DNA of 64,000 nucleotides from Streptomyces sp. LBL. Lineage in GTDB: Bacteria > Actinomycetota > Actinomycetes > Streptomycetales > Streptomycetaceae. Positions within the stretch are counted from its first letter, which is position 1. The number at the start of each line of letters is the position of its first letter. The position numbers and the translations under genes are program-made. This document shows positions 33,459 through 42,022 of the stretch, piece by piece. The stretch spans positions 186,001-250,000 of the forward strand of contig NZ_JARXYX010000004.1 in NCBI RefSeq assembly GCF_029893585.1, given 5' to 3'. The notes below the pieces were generated by a model. It was not told the DNA's origin, did not search any database, and saw only the letters and a program-made list of their open reading frames with translations.

Positions 33459-33681
33459 CGTGTCTCCGATTTCTCTACGCACACGACCATCCTTACGGTA
33501 CGCGCACGACTCGTCACAGACAATAACAGGCAACTCCCGGAATCCCGCATCTCAAACACACCCAATTGAGGTATGCCATCGCGATTACTAACGTCATATA
33601 AATGTGAATTCACTGGATTGGCGGCCCCTCGACCGGTCGCCATGAACACCACCAGCCCGGATGCCACGAACGCAAAAAAGC
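33366..33681. repeat. direct repeat, copy B (316 bp)
   Basis: Second copy of 32798-33113; see there. Together with diverged 3' parts it makes a 568-base duplicated unit of one secreted gene plus promoter and terminator. Confidence 0.85.
33490..33518 (-). promoter_or_regulatory. promoter of secreted copy 2
   Basis: TGTGAC-N17-TAAGGA on the coding strand, within the block identical to copy 1. Confidence 0.55.
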
Positions 33682-33744
33682 GCCCCCGGCAGGCATACGA
33701 ACAAGGACCTCAATGTCCTCGTCCGCACCCGCCGGAGGCGCTTT
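33677..33744 (-). terminator. two-tier terminator after secreted copy 3
   Basis: AAAGCGCCCCCGGC pairs with GCCGGAGGCGCTTT (14 bases, one mismatch), with a nested stem AGGAC/GTCCT in the loop. Confidence 0.65.
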
Positions 33745-33789
33745 CTGGCCACCCCCGGAGACTCGACGTCCCCGACGGGCGCCCTAAAG

Positions 33790-34050
33790 TCAGTCCTCGA
33801 TGGAGCCGATCACCGTGCAGAAGTTGCCGATGTTCGTCTCCTGGTCACCGGTGGTGACGCCGGTGATGGGAGCGAAGGCGGTGCCGGCGTCGAACGACTG
33901 GTCGCAGTCCACGACCTGCAGGTTGTTGACGGCGAAGTCGCCGTACGGGTCGTCGTAGTGGCCGCCGCCGGCGCTGGCAACGCCGCCGCCGACAAGACCG
34001 ATGCCGCCGACCATGACCGCTACGGCGGCGGCCTTCTTGAGCTTGTTCAT
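33790..34050 (-). CDS. small secreted two-cysteine protein, copy 3
   Basis: 86-aa family member. The signal peptide MNKLKKAAAVAVMVGGIGLV ends near ASA-GG. An insertion (GGHYDDPYGDFAV) precedes the core NNLQVVDCDQSFDAG, followed by QETNIGNFCTVIGSIED. Two Cys, spaced as in copies 1 and 2. It is the first gene of the array in transcription order and has its own promoter and terminator, so each copy is a separate transcription unit. Confidence 0.78.
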   Translation of the reverse strand: MNKLKKAAAVAVMVGGIGLVGGGVASAGGGHYDDPYGDFAVNNLQVVDCDQSFDAGTAFAPITGVTTGDQETNIGNFCTVIGSIED

Positions 34051-34083
34051 GGTGTCTCCGTTTTCTTCACATACACACGGCCG

Positions 34084-34112
34084 TCCTTACGGACCGTGCC
34101 TGACTCGTCACA
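34084..34112 (-). promoter_or_regulatory. promoter of secreted copy 3
   Basis: TGTGAC and TAAGGA 17 bases apart on the coding strand, although the bases between them have diverged from copies 1 and 2; this conservation is the main support. Confidence 0.6.
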
Positions 34113-34194
34113 GACGATAACACACACCTCACTTACCGCCTCATTGCTCGCAGACCCAACAGAGTGCAACTAATCGAGCTATTAACTCTTTTCG

Positions 34195-34605
34195 GACAAT
34201 CGGTCGGGACGTAAGGCCTCGATCTCAACGGTTCCGGCGGCAGGGAGGCGGGCTGCCAGCCCTCGTCCCTCGTCGTGCCGTGCCTGCTCATGGCCTCGGC
34301 GAGCTGACGTACGTCCTTGTCCCCGGTCCGCGTCGCGAGGCCGGCGGCGCGGTCCTGGAGTTCGCCGAGGCCTGGTCTCCGGGGAGGGAGGACCAACGGC
34401 CGTCTCCCTGTCGGAGGGCGTCGGCGAAGTACGCGGCGACGGCCGCGACCTGGAAGCGGGGGCCCGCCTCCTCCTCGGAACCGGCGAGGGAGCCGGTCTC
34501 CAGGCTGCCGGACTCCTCGTGCGGTGCGCGGGTGCCGGGGTCGGGCCGGCGGACGGTCGCCGTGGCGAGGTGGCCGTCGGCTCCGGATGGGTGTCGACAC
34601 GGCCA
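34195..34605 (-). pseudogene. frameshifted 3' remnant of a von Willebrand A / YfbK-like protein
   Basis: In one minus-strand frame FQVAAVAAYFADALRQGDGR is readable; after a shift near 34375 the next frame continues GLGELQDRAAGLATRTGDKD with VRQLAEAMSR. Order and wording resemble the C terminus of YfbK/VWA-type (Ca-activated chloride-channel-like) secreted proteins. The 5' part is missing and two frames are needed, so it is dead. Confidence 0.42.
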
Positions 34606-34689
34606 CGATCATGCTTGCGGGGGCTGCTGACCGATGGCAGGCGTACGTCGGTCGAGCCGATGGCCGCGCGGCTCGGTGCGGACGGGACC

Positions 34690-34935
34690 CGGCAGGCGCT
34701 GTCCATTTCATCACCACCAGTCCGTGGAACCCGGCCCGCATCCGGGCGAAATCGGCCTGGCGGATGGAGGAAGCGACCGGGCCGGAGGCCCTGGTCTTCT
34801 ACGACACCTGGTTCCTCAAGGACGGGACGGCCTCGGCCTGTTTGTCGCGGCGGTACACCGGCACCGCCGGCAAGGGCACCAACTGCCAGGTCTGCGTGCG
34901 CAGGCGGCGCGGCTCCAGCCGGCCGTGGTTGACCG
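34690..34935 (+). mobile_element. IS701-like transposase fragment
   Basis: The frame reads WRMEEATGPEALVFYDTWFL, then KDGTASACLSRRYTGTAGKG and TNCQVCV, matching the IS701-family DDE region (usually DDTGFLKKG...QYTGTAGKVTNCQVGV). The first catalytic Asp pair is altered to YDTW, and there are no ends or complete frame. A dead insertion-sequence scar at the left flank of the biosynthetic cluster. Confidence 0.6.
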
Positions 34936-34963
34936 CGTCATCCTGTCCGGGTTCTACGACCCC

Positions 34964-36637
34964 TCAGCCTTTGGCCGCGGACTGCTTCCCCGCCCCCTTG
35001 GCGTCGCCGGGGGCCGCGGCGGGCTCCCGGCGCTTCTCCTTCGGAATGGCCGCCAGGACCAGGGCGATCACCAGCATGACGCCACTGACCACGAACACCG
35101 TCTGCATCGCCTCGGCCATGCCGTGGAGGAACGGCTTGGCCAGCCTCGCGTCGGCGTGGTCGAGGAAGGAGCTGTTGTCCAGCGGTACGTCGCCGTCCCT
35201 GGCGCCGAGCAGCACCTTGTTGGCGGCCTGCCCGGTCACGGACGGATCGTGGACCGCAGCCTCGTAGGCGGGGTCGGAGGGCGCGTCACGGTAGGCGGCG
35301 GTCACCCTCTCGCTGACCGCGCCGAAGAACATCGACAGGAAGACGGCGATGCCCGCGGTACCGCCGATCTGTCGGAAGAAGGTGAACGAGCCCATGCCCG
35401 CACCCATGTACTGCGGTTCGACCCCCGTCTGGATCGCGATCAGCATGACCTGCCAGCACAGGCCGACGCCGAAGCCCATCACCCCGGCGGCGATGGCCGT
35501 CTGCCACAGCGCGGTCTCCGCGGTGAGTGTGGAGAACCAGAAGGTCGCGACGACCATCAGCACGAGGCCGGAGAGCAGAACCACCTTGTAACGGCCCGTT
35601 TTGGTGACGTACGGGCCGGCGATACGCCCCGCGATGACGATGCCGAGCGTCTGGGGCAGCATCATCAGGCCTGCCCACGTGGGCGACAGGCCCTTGACCA
35701 TCTGGAGGTACAGCGGCAGGACGGACAGCGCGCCGAACACGGCCGCCCCGACGAGGATGTTCACGCCGTTGTAGACGGAGAAGACCGGGCTGCGGAACAT
35801 CGGCGTGGGCAGCAGGGCCGCTCCGCCCGCCCTCTTCTGCGCCAGCAGGAAAAGCACAAGACCGACGGCTCCCAGACCGAACAGAGCGAGCGTCCCTCCG
35901 GCGGTCCAGCCCCACTTGGGGCCCTGTTCGACCGCGAAGAGCAGCGGCAGCAGACAGGTGACCAGCGCCAGCAGCCCTGCGACGTCGAACTTGTGCGGCG
36001 TGCGGTTGGGCTGGATGCGCACCAGTACGGCGATGAGCAGCGCGGCCGCCAAGCCGATCGGCACGTTGATGTAGAAGGCCCAGCGCCAGCCCGTCACACC
36101 CAGGAAGCTGTCGAGCCCGGCGAAGAACCCGCCCGCGACGGGGCCGACGACCGCAGCGATACCGAAGACGGCGCCGAACCAGGCCTGGTAGCGGCTGCGT
36201 TCGGCGGGCGGCACCAGGTCGGTGAGGATCGCGAAGGCGAGACTCATCAGGCCGCCCGCGCCGACGCCCTGGATGCCGCGGAAGACCGCGAGCAGGGTCA
36301 TGGACGGGGCGAGGGCGCACAGCACGGAACCCAGGACGAAGACGCCGACGGCGGTGCAGTAGACCGGGCGGCGGCCGTATATGTCGGAGAGTTTGCCGTA
36401 CAGCGCCGTCGTGATCACCGAGGTGATCATGTACGAGGTGTTCGCCCAGGCCTGCTCCGAGAGGCCGTTGAGATCGTCGGCGATGGTGCGCAGCGCGGCG
36501 GAGATGATCGTCTGGTCGAGAGCGGACATGAACAGGCCGAGCAGCAGCCCCAGCATGATCAGCCGCATCCTGCGTCTGTCCACCGTGCCGGCACCGGAAT
36601 CAGGTGTGGGTGCACCTGGCTTCGCTGTGTCTGTCAT
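34964..36637 (-). CDS. MFS drug exporter, DHA2 (EmrB/QacA, 14-TMS) family
   Basis: 557-aa proton-coupled exporter, probably the efflux and self-resistance pump of the aromatic polyketide. About 14 membrane segments. Motif C-like AVVGPVAGGFFAG and motif A GKLSDIYGRRPVY are visible, and the N terminus has the DHA2 sequence GLLLGLFMSALDQTIISAAL. The C-terminal tail is Lys/Ala-rich (KEKRREPAAAPGDAKGAGKQ). Its promoter about 170 bases upstream is a SoxR-type site, implying induction by redox-active quinones. ATG 36637 has an AGGAAGAAAG site upstream. Confidence 0.9.
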   Translation of the reverse strand: MTDTAKPGAPTPDSGAGTVDRRRMRLIMLGLLLGLFMSALDQTIISAALRTIADDLNGLSEQAWANTSYMITSVITTALYGKLSDIYGRRPVYCTAVGVFVLGSVLCALAPSMTLLAVFRGIQGVGAGGLMSLAFAILTDLVPPAERSRYQAWFGAVFGIAAVVGPVAGGFFAGLDSFLGVTGWRWAFYINVPIGLAAALLIAVLVRIQPNRTPHKFDVAGLLALVTCLLPLLFAVEQGPKWGWTAGGTLALFGLGAVGLVLFLLAQKRAGGAALLPTPMFRSPVFSVYNGVNILVGAAVFGALSVLPLYLQMVKGLSPTWAGLMMLPQTLGIVIAGRIAGPYVTKTGRYKVVLLSGLVLMVVATFWFSTLTAETALWQTAIAAGVMGFGVGLCWQVMLIAIQTGVEPQYMGAGMGSFTFFRQIGGTAGIAVFLSMFFGAVSERVTAAYRDAPSDPAYEAAVHDPSVTGQAANKVLLGARDGDVPLDNSSFLDHADARLAKPFLHGMAEAMQTVFVVSGVMLVIALVLAAIPKEKRREPAAAPGDAKGAGKQSAAKG

Positions 36638-36952
36638 CGGGCTTTCTTCCTTCGGATCGCGGAGCTGGGGGCGGATCGCGGAGCTGGGGCGGGACCGATG
36701 CGCTTACAGGTTCGGACCGTGTACGGGTAGGGATCGCGCACAGGCGCGGACCGCGCACGCGCGGGCCGGGGCCGCGCGGAGAGTCGGGCCGCTGCGTCCG
36801 GACCAGAATGAAACCTCTAGTGCGCTGGAGGTCAAGAGATGTCCCGCGCAGGCCTGCCCCGGCGGCCGGCTCGGACCGGCGGCTCCCGTACCGCGGTTGC
36901 TTCCAGCACCACTCCAGGGAGGCTCGACACCCGCTCCCTAGCGTCTGCGGGC
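36638..36952. other. divergent region between exporter and glycosyltransferase
   Basis: 315 bases. It contains the SoxR-type promoter at 36805-36835 and two copies of GGATCGCGGAGCTGGGG near 36654 and 36673. The glycosyltransferase side has no obvious ribosome site. Confidence 0.5.
36805..36835 (-). promoter_or_regulatory. SoxR-type promoter of the MFS exporter
   Basis: Minus strand: -35 TTGACC, 19-base spacer TCCAGCGCACTAGAGGTTT, -10-like CATTCT. The spacer region holds the palindrome CCTCCAGCGCACTAGAGG, close to the SoxR consensus CCTCAAGTTNACTTGAGG. An overlong 19-base spacer with a palindrome inside it is the hallmark of MerR/SoxR activation. Confidence 0.72.
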
Positions 36953-38101
36953 ATGAGATTCCTTTTTGTTTCCGGAGGAAGCGCGGGGGCGGTCTTCCCC
37001 ATCACCCCGCTGGCGCTGGCGGCGCGCAACGCCGGTCACGAAGTGATCGTCGGGGCGACGGAGAACGTCATGCCACTGGTCGCGGCGACGGGGCTGCCCG
37101 GGGCGGCGATCACCTCCCGCACCATGTACGACTTCATGCAGCGCGACCGGCACGGCAATCCGATGGAGATCCCCAAGGACCCGCACGAGCGGAACCTCTT
37201 CAACGGCCGGGGCATGGCCCGCCTCGCCCTCGGCAGCATGGAAGGCCTGGCCCTCCTGATCGAACGCTGGCAACCCGACGTCCTGGTCGCCGGAGCCCTC
37301 TCGTACGCCGCGCCGCTGATGGCCCACCGATTCAGCCTCCCCTGGGTGCGTCACGCGCTCAACATGGGTGAGCCCTCCATCATCGACCTGTCCGCGGCCG
37401 CCGAGCTGGCCCCGGAGCTGGAGCAGCTGGGACTGGCTTCCATCCCCGACCCGGACATGTACGTCGAGATCTGCCCGCCGGGCGCACGGCGGCCCGACGC
37501 GGGTCCCGTCCAGTTCATGCAGTACGTGCCCTTCAACACCCAGCGGGCATTGGAACCCTGGATGTACACCAAGGGCGACCGGCCGCGCGTGCTGGTCTCG
37601 GCCGGTAGCCGGGTCAGCGCCGACTACGAGGCCGACGCACTCTCCGCCCTGGTCGAGAAGGTCGCCGGGCTCGACGTCGAGCTGCTCATCGCGGCGCCGC
37701 AGGAGATGGCGGACGCGCTGGGCGACCTGCCGGACAACGTACGCGCGGGCTGGCTGCCGCTCGACGTCGTACTGCGCACCTGCGACCTGCTGGTGCACAG
37801 GGCAGGCGGCAACACGATGCTGCACGCCATCGTCTGCGGCGTCCCGCAACTGGTGATCCCGGCCATGCCCAAGCAGGTCGGAATGTCGGCCAGGCTGGCG
37901 GAGTACGGCGCCGCGATCATGCTGACCGCCGGACAGGACGACTCACCCGAGAACGTCGCCAAGGCATGCCGGGAGCTGCTCGAGGACCCGGCGTACAAGG
38001 CGAGGACCACGGAGCTGAGCAGGGAGATCGCGGGCCTGCCGACGCCGCACGACGTCACGATGGCCATCGCCGAGATGGTCCGCGCACGTATCGGCGGGTG
38101 A
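36953..38101 (+). CDS. antibiotic-type glycosyltransferase (GT1, activator-type)
   Basis: 382-aa GT-B enzyme that transfers the deoxysugar from its dTDP donor to the polyketide aglycone. The N-terminal domain is MRFLFVSGGSAGAVFPITPL; the donor domain carries PRVLVSAGSRVS and the hallmark VHRAGGNTMLHAIVCGVPQL followed by KQVGMSARLAEYGAAI. This pattern is that of macrolide/angucycline/anthracycline glycosyltransferases (DesVII/UrdGT class). Whether it makes an O- or C-glycoside cannot be told. ATG 36953 is chosen for the conserved start. Nearby RmlA, RmlB, 2,3-dehydratase and 3-ketoreductase supply the donor. Confidence 0.87.
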   Translation: MRFLFVSGGSAGAVFPITPLALAARNAGHEVIVGATENVMPLVAATGLPGAAITSRTMYDFMQRDRHGNPMEIPKDPHERNLFNGRGMARLALGSMEGLALLIERWQPDVLVAGALSYAAPLMAHRFSLPWVRHALNMGEPSIIDLSAAAELAPELEQLGLASIPDPDMYVEICPPGARRPDAGPVQFMQYVPFNTQRALEPWMYTKGDRPRVLVSAGSRVSADYEADALSALVEKVAGLDVELLIAAPQEMADALGDLPDNVRAGWLPLDVVLRTCDLLVHRAGGNTMLHAIVCGVPQLVIPAMPKQVGMSARLAEYGAAIMLTAGQDDSPENVAKACRELLEDPAYKARTTELSREIAGLPTPHDVTMAIAEMVRARIGG

Positions 38102-38195
38102 ATCCGACACGCCGAACGCGCGACGGGTGCACCGGCCGGCGCTCACGAGCTGTCCGCGCGGATGTCCGGACCGGGGCGGCGCGCTGATCCACGCC

Positions 38196-38226
38196 TTGAC
38201 ATGCAGTGCACTTGAGGTTGCACGCT
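38196..38226 (+). promoter_or_regulatory. SoxR-type promoter of the quinone oxidoreductase
   Basis: -35 TTGACA, 19-base spacer TGCAGTGCACTTGAGGTTG, -10-like CACGCT. The right half-site ACTTGAGG is perfect for SoxR; the left is degenerate. The ATG of the gene falls 7 bases after the -10 hexamer, so the mRNA is probably leaderless. Confidence 0.7.
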
Positions 38227-38233
38227 TACGCGC

Positions 38234-39196
38234 ATGCATGCTGTGTGGATGAAAGAATACGGTCCCCCCGAGGTGCTGGTGGCCGGGGAGGCGCCGGACC
38301 CCGTCGCCGGCGAGGGACAGGTGGTCGTCGAAGTAGCCTTCGCCAACATCACCTTCGTCGAGACCCAGATCCGGTCCGGGTCCTTACGGATTCCGGGCGC
38401 GGCCGCCGATCTGCCGACCATCCCCGGAAACGGAGTGGGGGGCACCGTCCGATCCGTCGGACCCGGCGTCGACCCCGGACTGGTGGGCAAGCGGGTGGTG
38501 ACCGGTACCGGAGGATCCGGCGGCTACGCCGAGCAGGTGTCCGTCCCGGCGGCCGGCGTCATCGAGGTCCCCGACGGTCTGCCCCTGGACACGGCGGTGG
38601 CACTGCTCGCCGACGGACGGACAGCGACAGCCCTGTACCGCTCGGCCGCGCCACGCGCCGGCGAGCGGGTGCTGATCGAGGCCGCTGCGGGCGGAGTGGG
38701 ATCGTTGCTCGTCCAGCTGGTGACCCTGGCTGAAGCCACAGCCGTGGCGACCGCAGGCGCGCCCCACAAACTGGACCAAGCCCGCGAACTCGGCGCCCAG
38801 TTCGCGTTCGACTACACGAAGCCGGACTGGGCCACGCAGGTGCGGGAGACGGTCGGTGAGATCGACGTCGTCTTCGACGGCGTTGGCGGGGACATCGGCC
38901 GCGCGGCTTTTGAACTGCTGGCTCCCGGCGGTCGCATGTTCAGTTTCGGTATGGCCGCCGGAGCCTTCCCGGAGATCGACGAGGCCGAGGTGGTCGCCCG
39001 CGGCGTGACGGTACGCCGCGGCGTACCTGTCACACCGGACCAGGCGCGGGCGCTCACCACGAGCGCTTTGGAGGAGGCCGCGGCCGGAAACCTGCGGCCG
39101 GTCATCGGGCAGCGGTTCGCGCTCGATGAGGCAAGGCGGGCACACGCGGCGATCGAGGGGCGAGCGACGCTCGGTAAGACGCTGCTCGTACCCTGA
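38234..39196 (+). CDS. zinc-type alcohol dehydrogenase-like quinone oxidoreductase (MDR superfamily)
   Basis: 320-aa MDR-family NADPH enzyme. The N-terminal catalytic domain starts MHAVWMKEYGPPEVLVAGEA; the NADPH fold is RVLIEAAAGGVGSLLVQLVT, and VVFDGVGGDIG and GRMFSFGMAAG follow. No zinc ligands are seen, as in quinone reductases and enoyl reductases. S. coelicolor SoxR activates an enzyme of this kind, and ActVI-ORF2-like enoyl reductases of benzoisochromanequinone pathways are also MDR proteins, so detoxification and biosynthesis are both possible. It carries a TTA codon (in GSLRIP, near residue 51), so translation needs bldA. Confidence 0.85.
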   Translation: MHAVWMKEYGPPEVLVAGEAPDPVAGEGQVVVEVAFANITFVETQIRSGSLRIPGAAADLPTIPGNGVGGTVRSVGPGVDPGLVGKRVVTGTGGSGGYAEQVSVPAAGVIEVPDGLPLDTAVALLADGRTATALYRSAAPRAGERVLIEAAAGGVGSLLVQLVTLAEATAVATAGAPHKLDQARELGAQFAFDYTKPDWATQVRETVGEIDVVFDGVGGDIGRAAFELLAPGGRMFSFGMAAGAFPEIDEAEVVARGVTVRRGVPVTPDQARALTTSALEEAAAGNLRPVIGQRFALDEARRAHAAIEGRATLGKTLLVP

Positions 39197-39204
39197 CACG
39201 ACCT

Positions 39205-39253
39205 CACAGCCGGTGCCGGGGGCTTTCCTTCCAAGCCCCCGGCACCGGCTGTG
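39205..39253 (+). terminator. strong hairpin terminator (21-bp perfect stem)
   Basis: CACAGCCGGTGCCGGGGGCTT pairs over its full length with its complement ending at 39253, loop of 7 bases. It lies 8 bases after the oxidoreductase stop. Confidence 0.85.
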
Positions 39254-39571
39254 GCCGCAGGTACGGGCACGGGTGCGCCGCAGCGGCTCAACCGCTGCCG
39301 GCGTCAGCCCCACGGCTGCCGACGCGATGGCGGGGCATTGCCCGGGCGCACCCTCGCTGAAGATCGTTCCCGCACCGCCAGGCCGAAGGCACCGTGAATG
39401 CAGGGCGTCTGCCCTGGGAAAACGGCCCTTCCTCGAGTGAAGCTCAAGCCCCGTTCCATCCCGACCGACCATTTTGTAGCTCGTGCGACTCAAGGGATGT
39501 CAGTTCTCAAGTACTGGCATTCCGGGAACCGAGTCGGCCCAGACCGAGCCAGATGAGGACGGGAAACGATC
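39254..39571. other. intergenic region upstream of a secreted-protein gene
   Basis: About 320 bases with no gene. The last 100 bases (CGACCATTTTGTAGCTCGTG, GTCAGTTCTCAAGTACTGGC) are less GC-rich and probably contain the promoter of the next gene. Confidence 0.4.
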
Positions 39572-40189
39572 ATGATCACAGCGAGTCATGCGCGAAGGGC
39601 GGTCGTCGCGGCGGTCGCGGTAACGGCCACGGCGCTGATAACCACCGGGGGCTCAGCCGCGGCGGACACGACCGCGGCCAACCCATACGTCTGCCAGATC
39701 AACGCGACACCCGGGCTGCCCTATTCACTGGGATTCACGTCCTCGGCGCCGGCGCAGGTGAAGAAGAACCGGAACTTCACGGTGAAGGTCACGCCTGACG
39801 CGATCACGCCCAACCCGGTGCACAACGACTACTCCTACGACCTCACCCTGAAACTGCGGCTGCCGAGCAACGCCCGCCTGGTCTCCTACCACCTCACCGG
39901 CGGCGACACCGCCGTGACGTCCCACGTCTACGGTGACGATCTTGTCCTGGAGGCGGCCGGTCCCTTCCCGGCCAAAGCCCCGTTCCAACTCCCCACGGTC
40001 GGACTGACCCTCAACGCGGCCGACGCGGGCGTGGTGACGACTTCTCCGGGCGGCACCGGGTACGACGACTACGGATTCGGCTGGGATTTCGTGCCCTCGG
40101 CCGAGGAAGCCCCGCACGTACCGAACCCGAGCAAACTGCGCTGCTACCCGAACCCGGCGCGGCCGATCACCGTGACCACCGTCGCCTGA
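39572..40189 (+). CDS. secreted beta-sandwich-like protein
   Basis: 205-aa secreted protein. The signal peptide (about 1-32, RAVVAAVAVTATALITTGGS) ends AAA-DT. The mature part has two Cys (PYVCQINA, LRCYPNP) and repeated strand-like segments such as NFTVKVTPDAITPNPVHNDY and LKLRLPSNARLVSYHLTGG. It has a paralogue, ruined by frameshifts, at 44150-44759. No enzymatic motif. Its presence inside the cluster may be incidental. Confidence 0.7.
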   Translation: MITASHARRAVVAAVAVTATALITTGGSAAADTTAANPYVCQINATPGLPYSLGFTSSAPAQVKKNRNFTVKVTPDAITPNPVHNDYSYDLTLKLRLPSNARLVSYHLTGGDTAVTSHVYGDDLVLEAAGPFPAKAPFQLPTVGLTLNAADAGVVTTSPGGTGYDDYGFGWDFVPSAEEAPHVPNPSKLRCYPNPARPITVTTVA

Positions 40190-40216
40190 CAACGGAACAG
40201 CCCGTTTGACACCGCT

Positions 40217-40250
40217 GGTAGGGCCCGCGCTGGTTTTGGCGGGCCCTACC
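40217..40250 (+). terminator. hairpin terminator after the secreted gene
   Basis: GGTAGGGCCCGC pairs with GCGGGCCCTACC around a 10-base loop containing TTTT, 27 bases after the stop. Confidence 0.75.
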
Positions 40251-40483
40251 TCGAGGCGAGATCGGGCCAGGTGCGAGTGTGCGACAACGGCCGAAGCCAC
40301 GGCTACGACTCGCGGCCTCGAACCGGGATGGCATTCTGCGACAACACGGCGCCAGAAGCGCCATGTGTTCGGCACGCCTGACCGCTGACTCTGGTCGGGA
40401 GGCGCGCCGGACGGTTCCTGGTGGAGGCATGTCGTGATGAGTACGGCATTCAGCTTTTTTTACTGAATTGCTTGGGGGATTTT

Positions 40484-41293
40484 ATGGATTTAGACGTTCC
40501 CATGAATATAAGGATCCTTGGGCCACTCACTGTGCACATGAACGGGCAATCGATCGTCCCTAGTGCGGCAAAGCCGCGGCAACTGCTCGCACTGCTGGCC
40601 ATCAGAGCGGAAAGCGTGGTCACTGTTCCCACGCTCATGGATGAGGTGTGGGGTGACGCGATACCGAAGAGCTCGGCCACCACGTTGCAGACCTACATCC
40701 TTCATTTACGCCGCATGATACGCACGGCGCTGCGTGAGACGCAGGAGGGCGTGGGCCCGGAGCAAGGTGGTGAGGCCAAGGAGATCCTCGCCACGTGTCT
40801 GGGCGGCTACCGCCTGGCCGCCTGCCCGCGGAACAGTGACGTGAGCGAGTTCCAGTCGCTGGCTTCGCGGGGCTCTCACGCACTGGAGACAGGTGATGCC
40901 CGCACCGCGTCCGCGGTATTGGGCCGGGCACTGGCGTTGTGGCACGGTCCGGCACTGGTGGACGTACCGGTCGGGCGGGTCCTGAGCGTGGAAGTGCTCG
41001 GACTGGAGGAACAGCGCACCCGCGTGCTGGAGCAGCGCATCGAGGCAGATCTACAGCTCGGACGGCACGCGTCGCTCCTGGCGGAGTTGCGCATGCTGGT
41101 CGCCAGGCACCCTATGAACGAGAACCTGGCAGGACAGCTTATGAGGGCGCTGTACTGGTCGGGCGGCGCCTGGCGGGCTTTCGAGACCTACCAGCTCCTG
41201 CGAAGAACGCTCGTGGAAGAGCTCGGAGTGGAGCCTTCCCGCCGTCTGCAGCGACTGCACCAGGAAATGCTCTGCGGCGGCCCGGAGACCTAG
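40484..41293 (+). CDS. SARP-family pathway activator with TTA codons
   Basis: 269-aa Streptomyces antibiotic regulatory protein. The winged-helix OmpR-like DNA-binding domain covers about 8-100 (MNIRILGPLTVHMNGQSIVP, RQLLALLAIRAESVVTVPTL, SSATTLQTYILHLRRMIR). The bacterial transcriptional activation domain follows to the end (VSEFQSLASRG, then the tail LVEELGVEPSRRLQRLHQEM). ATG 40484 has GGGGGA 5 bases upstream; an ATG 6 codons later is possible. Leu3 and the Leu of ILHLRR are encoded by TTA, so the bldA tRNA should limit its translation until late growth. Lower GC than neighbours. It probably activates the PKS operons. Confidence 0.9.
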   Translation: MDLDVPMNIRILGPLTVHMNGQSIVPSAAKPRQLLALLAIRAESVVTVPTLMDEVWGDAIPKSSATTLQTYILHLRRMIRTALRETQEGVGPEQGGEAKEILATCLGGYRLAACPRNSDVSEFQSLASRGSHALETGDARTASAVLGRALALWHGPALVDVPVGRVLSVEVLGLEEQRTRVLEQRIEADLQLGRHASLLAELRMLVARHPMNENLAGQLMRALYWSGGAWRAFETYQLLRRTLVEELGVEPSRRLQRLHQEMLCGGPET

Positions 41294-41639
41294 ACCTGGA
41301 TATTCAGCGGAATTGGGCGACTTGACACCCCGATGGCAGAGAGATGCCGCTGACCTGTAAGGACGCGAGTGTCTTCGTCGTATCCGCTGCAAGAATCAGG
41401 GCACCAATTCCCGGCGGCACCGGAAGAAACTGGCCACCTTCGAGAAGAAGGCCAGCCGGCCGCTGCCGGGATTCATTCGCAGTGTATCGGGCTTCAGGAC
41501 TCCGCTGAGGAATACGTGATTCGAGCAGGGGGCGGATGGGGCGATCTCCCGGCTCGGAGCGACTGGGCAGCGCGCGGACGCGTGCACTGTTCGAGGCCAC
41601 CGCGAAGCCGACGGTTCCAGCCGGTCATGATGAGGTGTT
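41294..41639. other. unassigned region after the SARP gene
   Basis: About 350 bases with no convincing gene before the transposase scar. Frames give arginine-rich translations of the kind expected from random GC-rich DNA. Confidence 0.35.
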
Positions 41640-41910
41640 CTGGCGTGCCCTGCGCAAGTCGTCGTGGACGGCACGGTGTTCGACGTGCCCGCCGGCACGG
41701 ACGACGCCGCGGCCTTCGATACCCCAGCCGGCGGGGTGTTGTCGCAGGCCCGCCTGGTCGCCCCCGCGGTGCGCGGCGGCATGGCCCTGATCGGGCCGCC
41801 TTCGGCTGCATCGAGGTCGGCGAACGCACCCTGTTCGAGCGGCTGCTGGGCAAACGGACCGAGGGCATGCTGCTGCCGGCCGACCGGGGCTTCCCCCTCC
41901 GCCCGCCCCT
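41640..41910 (+). mobile_element. IS4-like transposase fragment, frameshifted
   Basis: Reads VVVDGTVFDVPAGTDDAAAF and PAGGVLSQARLVAPAVRGGM, then, in another frame, CIEVGERTLFERLLGKRTEG and MLLPADRGF. The VDGT ... ADRGF pair are the first two DDE blocks of IS4-family transposases found in Streptomyces. At least one frameshift near 41800 and both ends missing. A dead insertion between the SARP and sugar genes. Confidence 0.6.
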
Positions 41911-42022
41911 GCTCGTCACCACGTTTCCGCGGGTCCACCTGGATTGGACCGGCCCTCTAGGCCGGCTTCCCAGAATGTCCTGTGACCAACGCCCGGGACG
42001 AAGGCGCAAGTGAAGGATTGCC

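Noticed and set aside
34634..36730. Plus-strand frame of 698 codons
   Set aside because: Antisense of the MFS exporter; only its first part overlaps real transposase debris, in a different frame.
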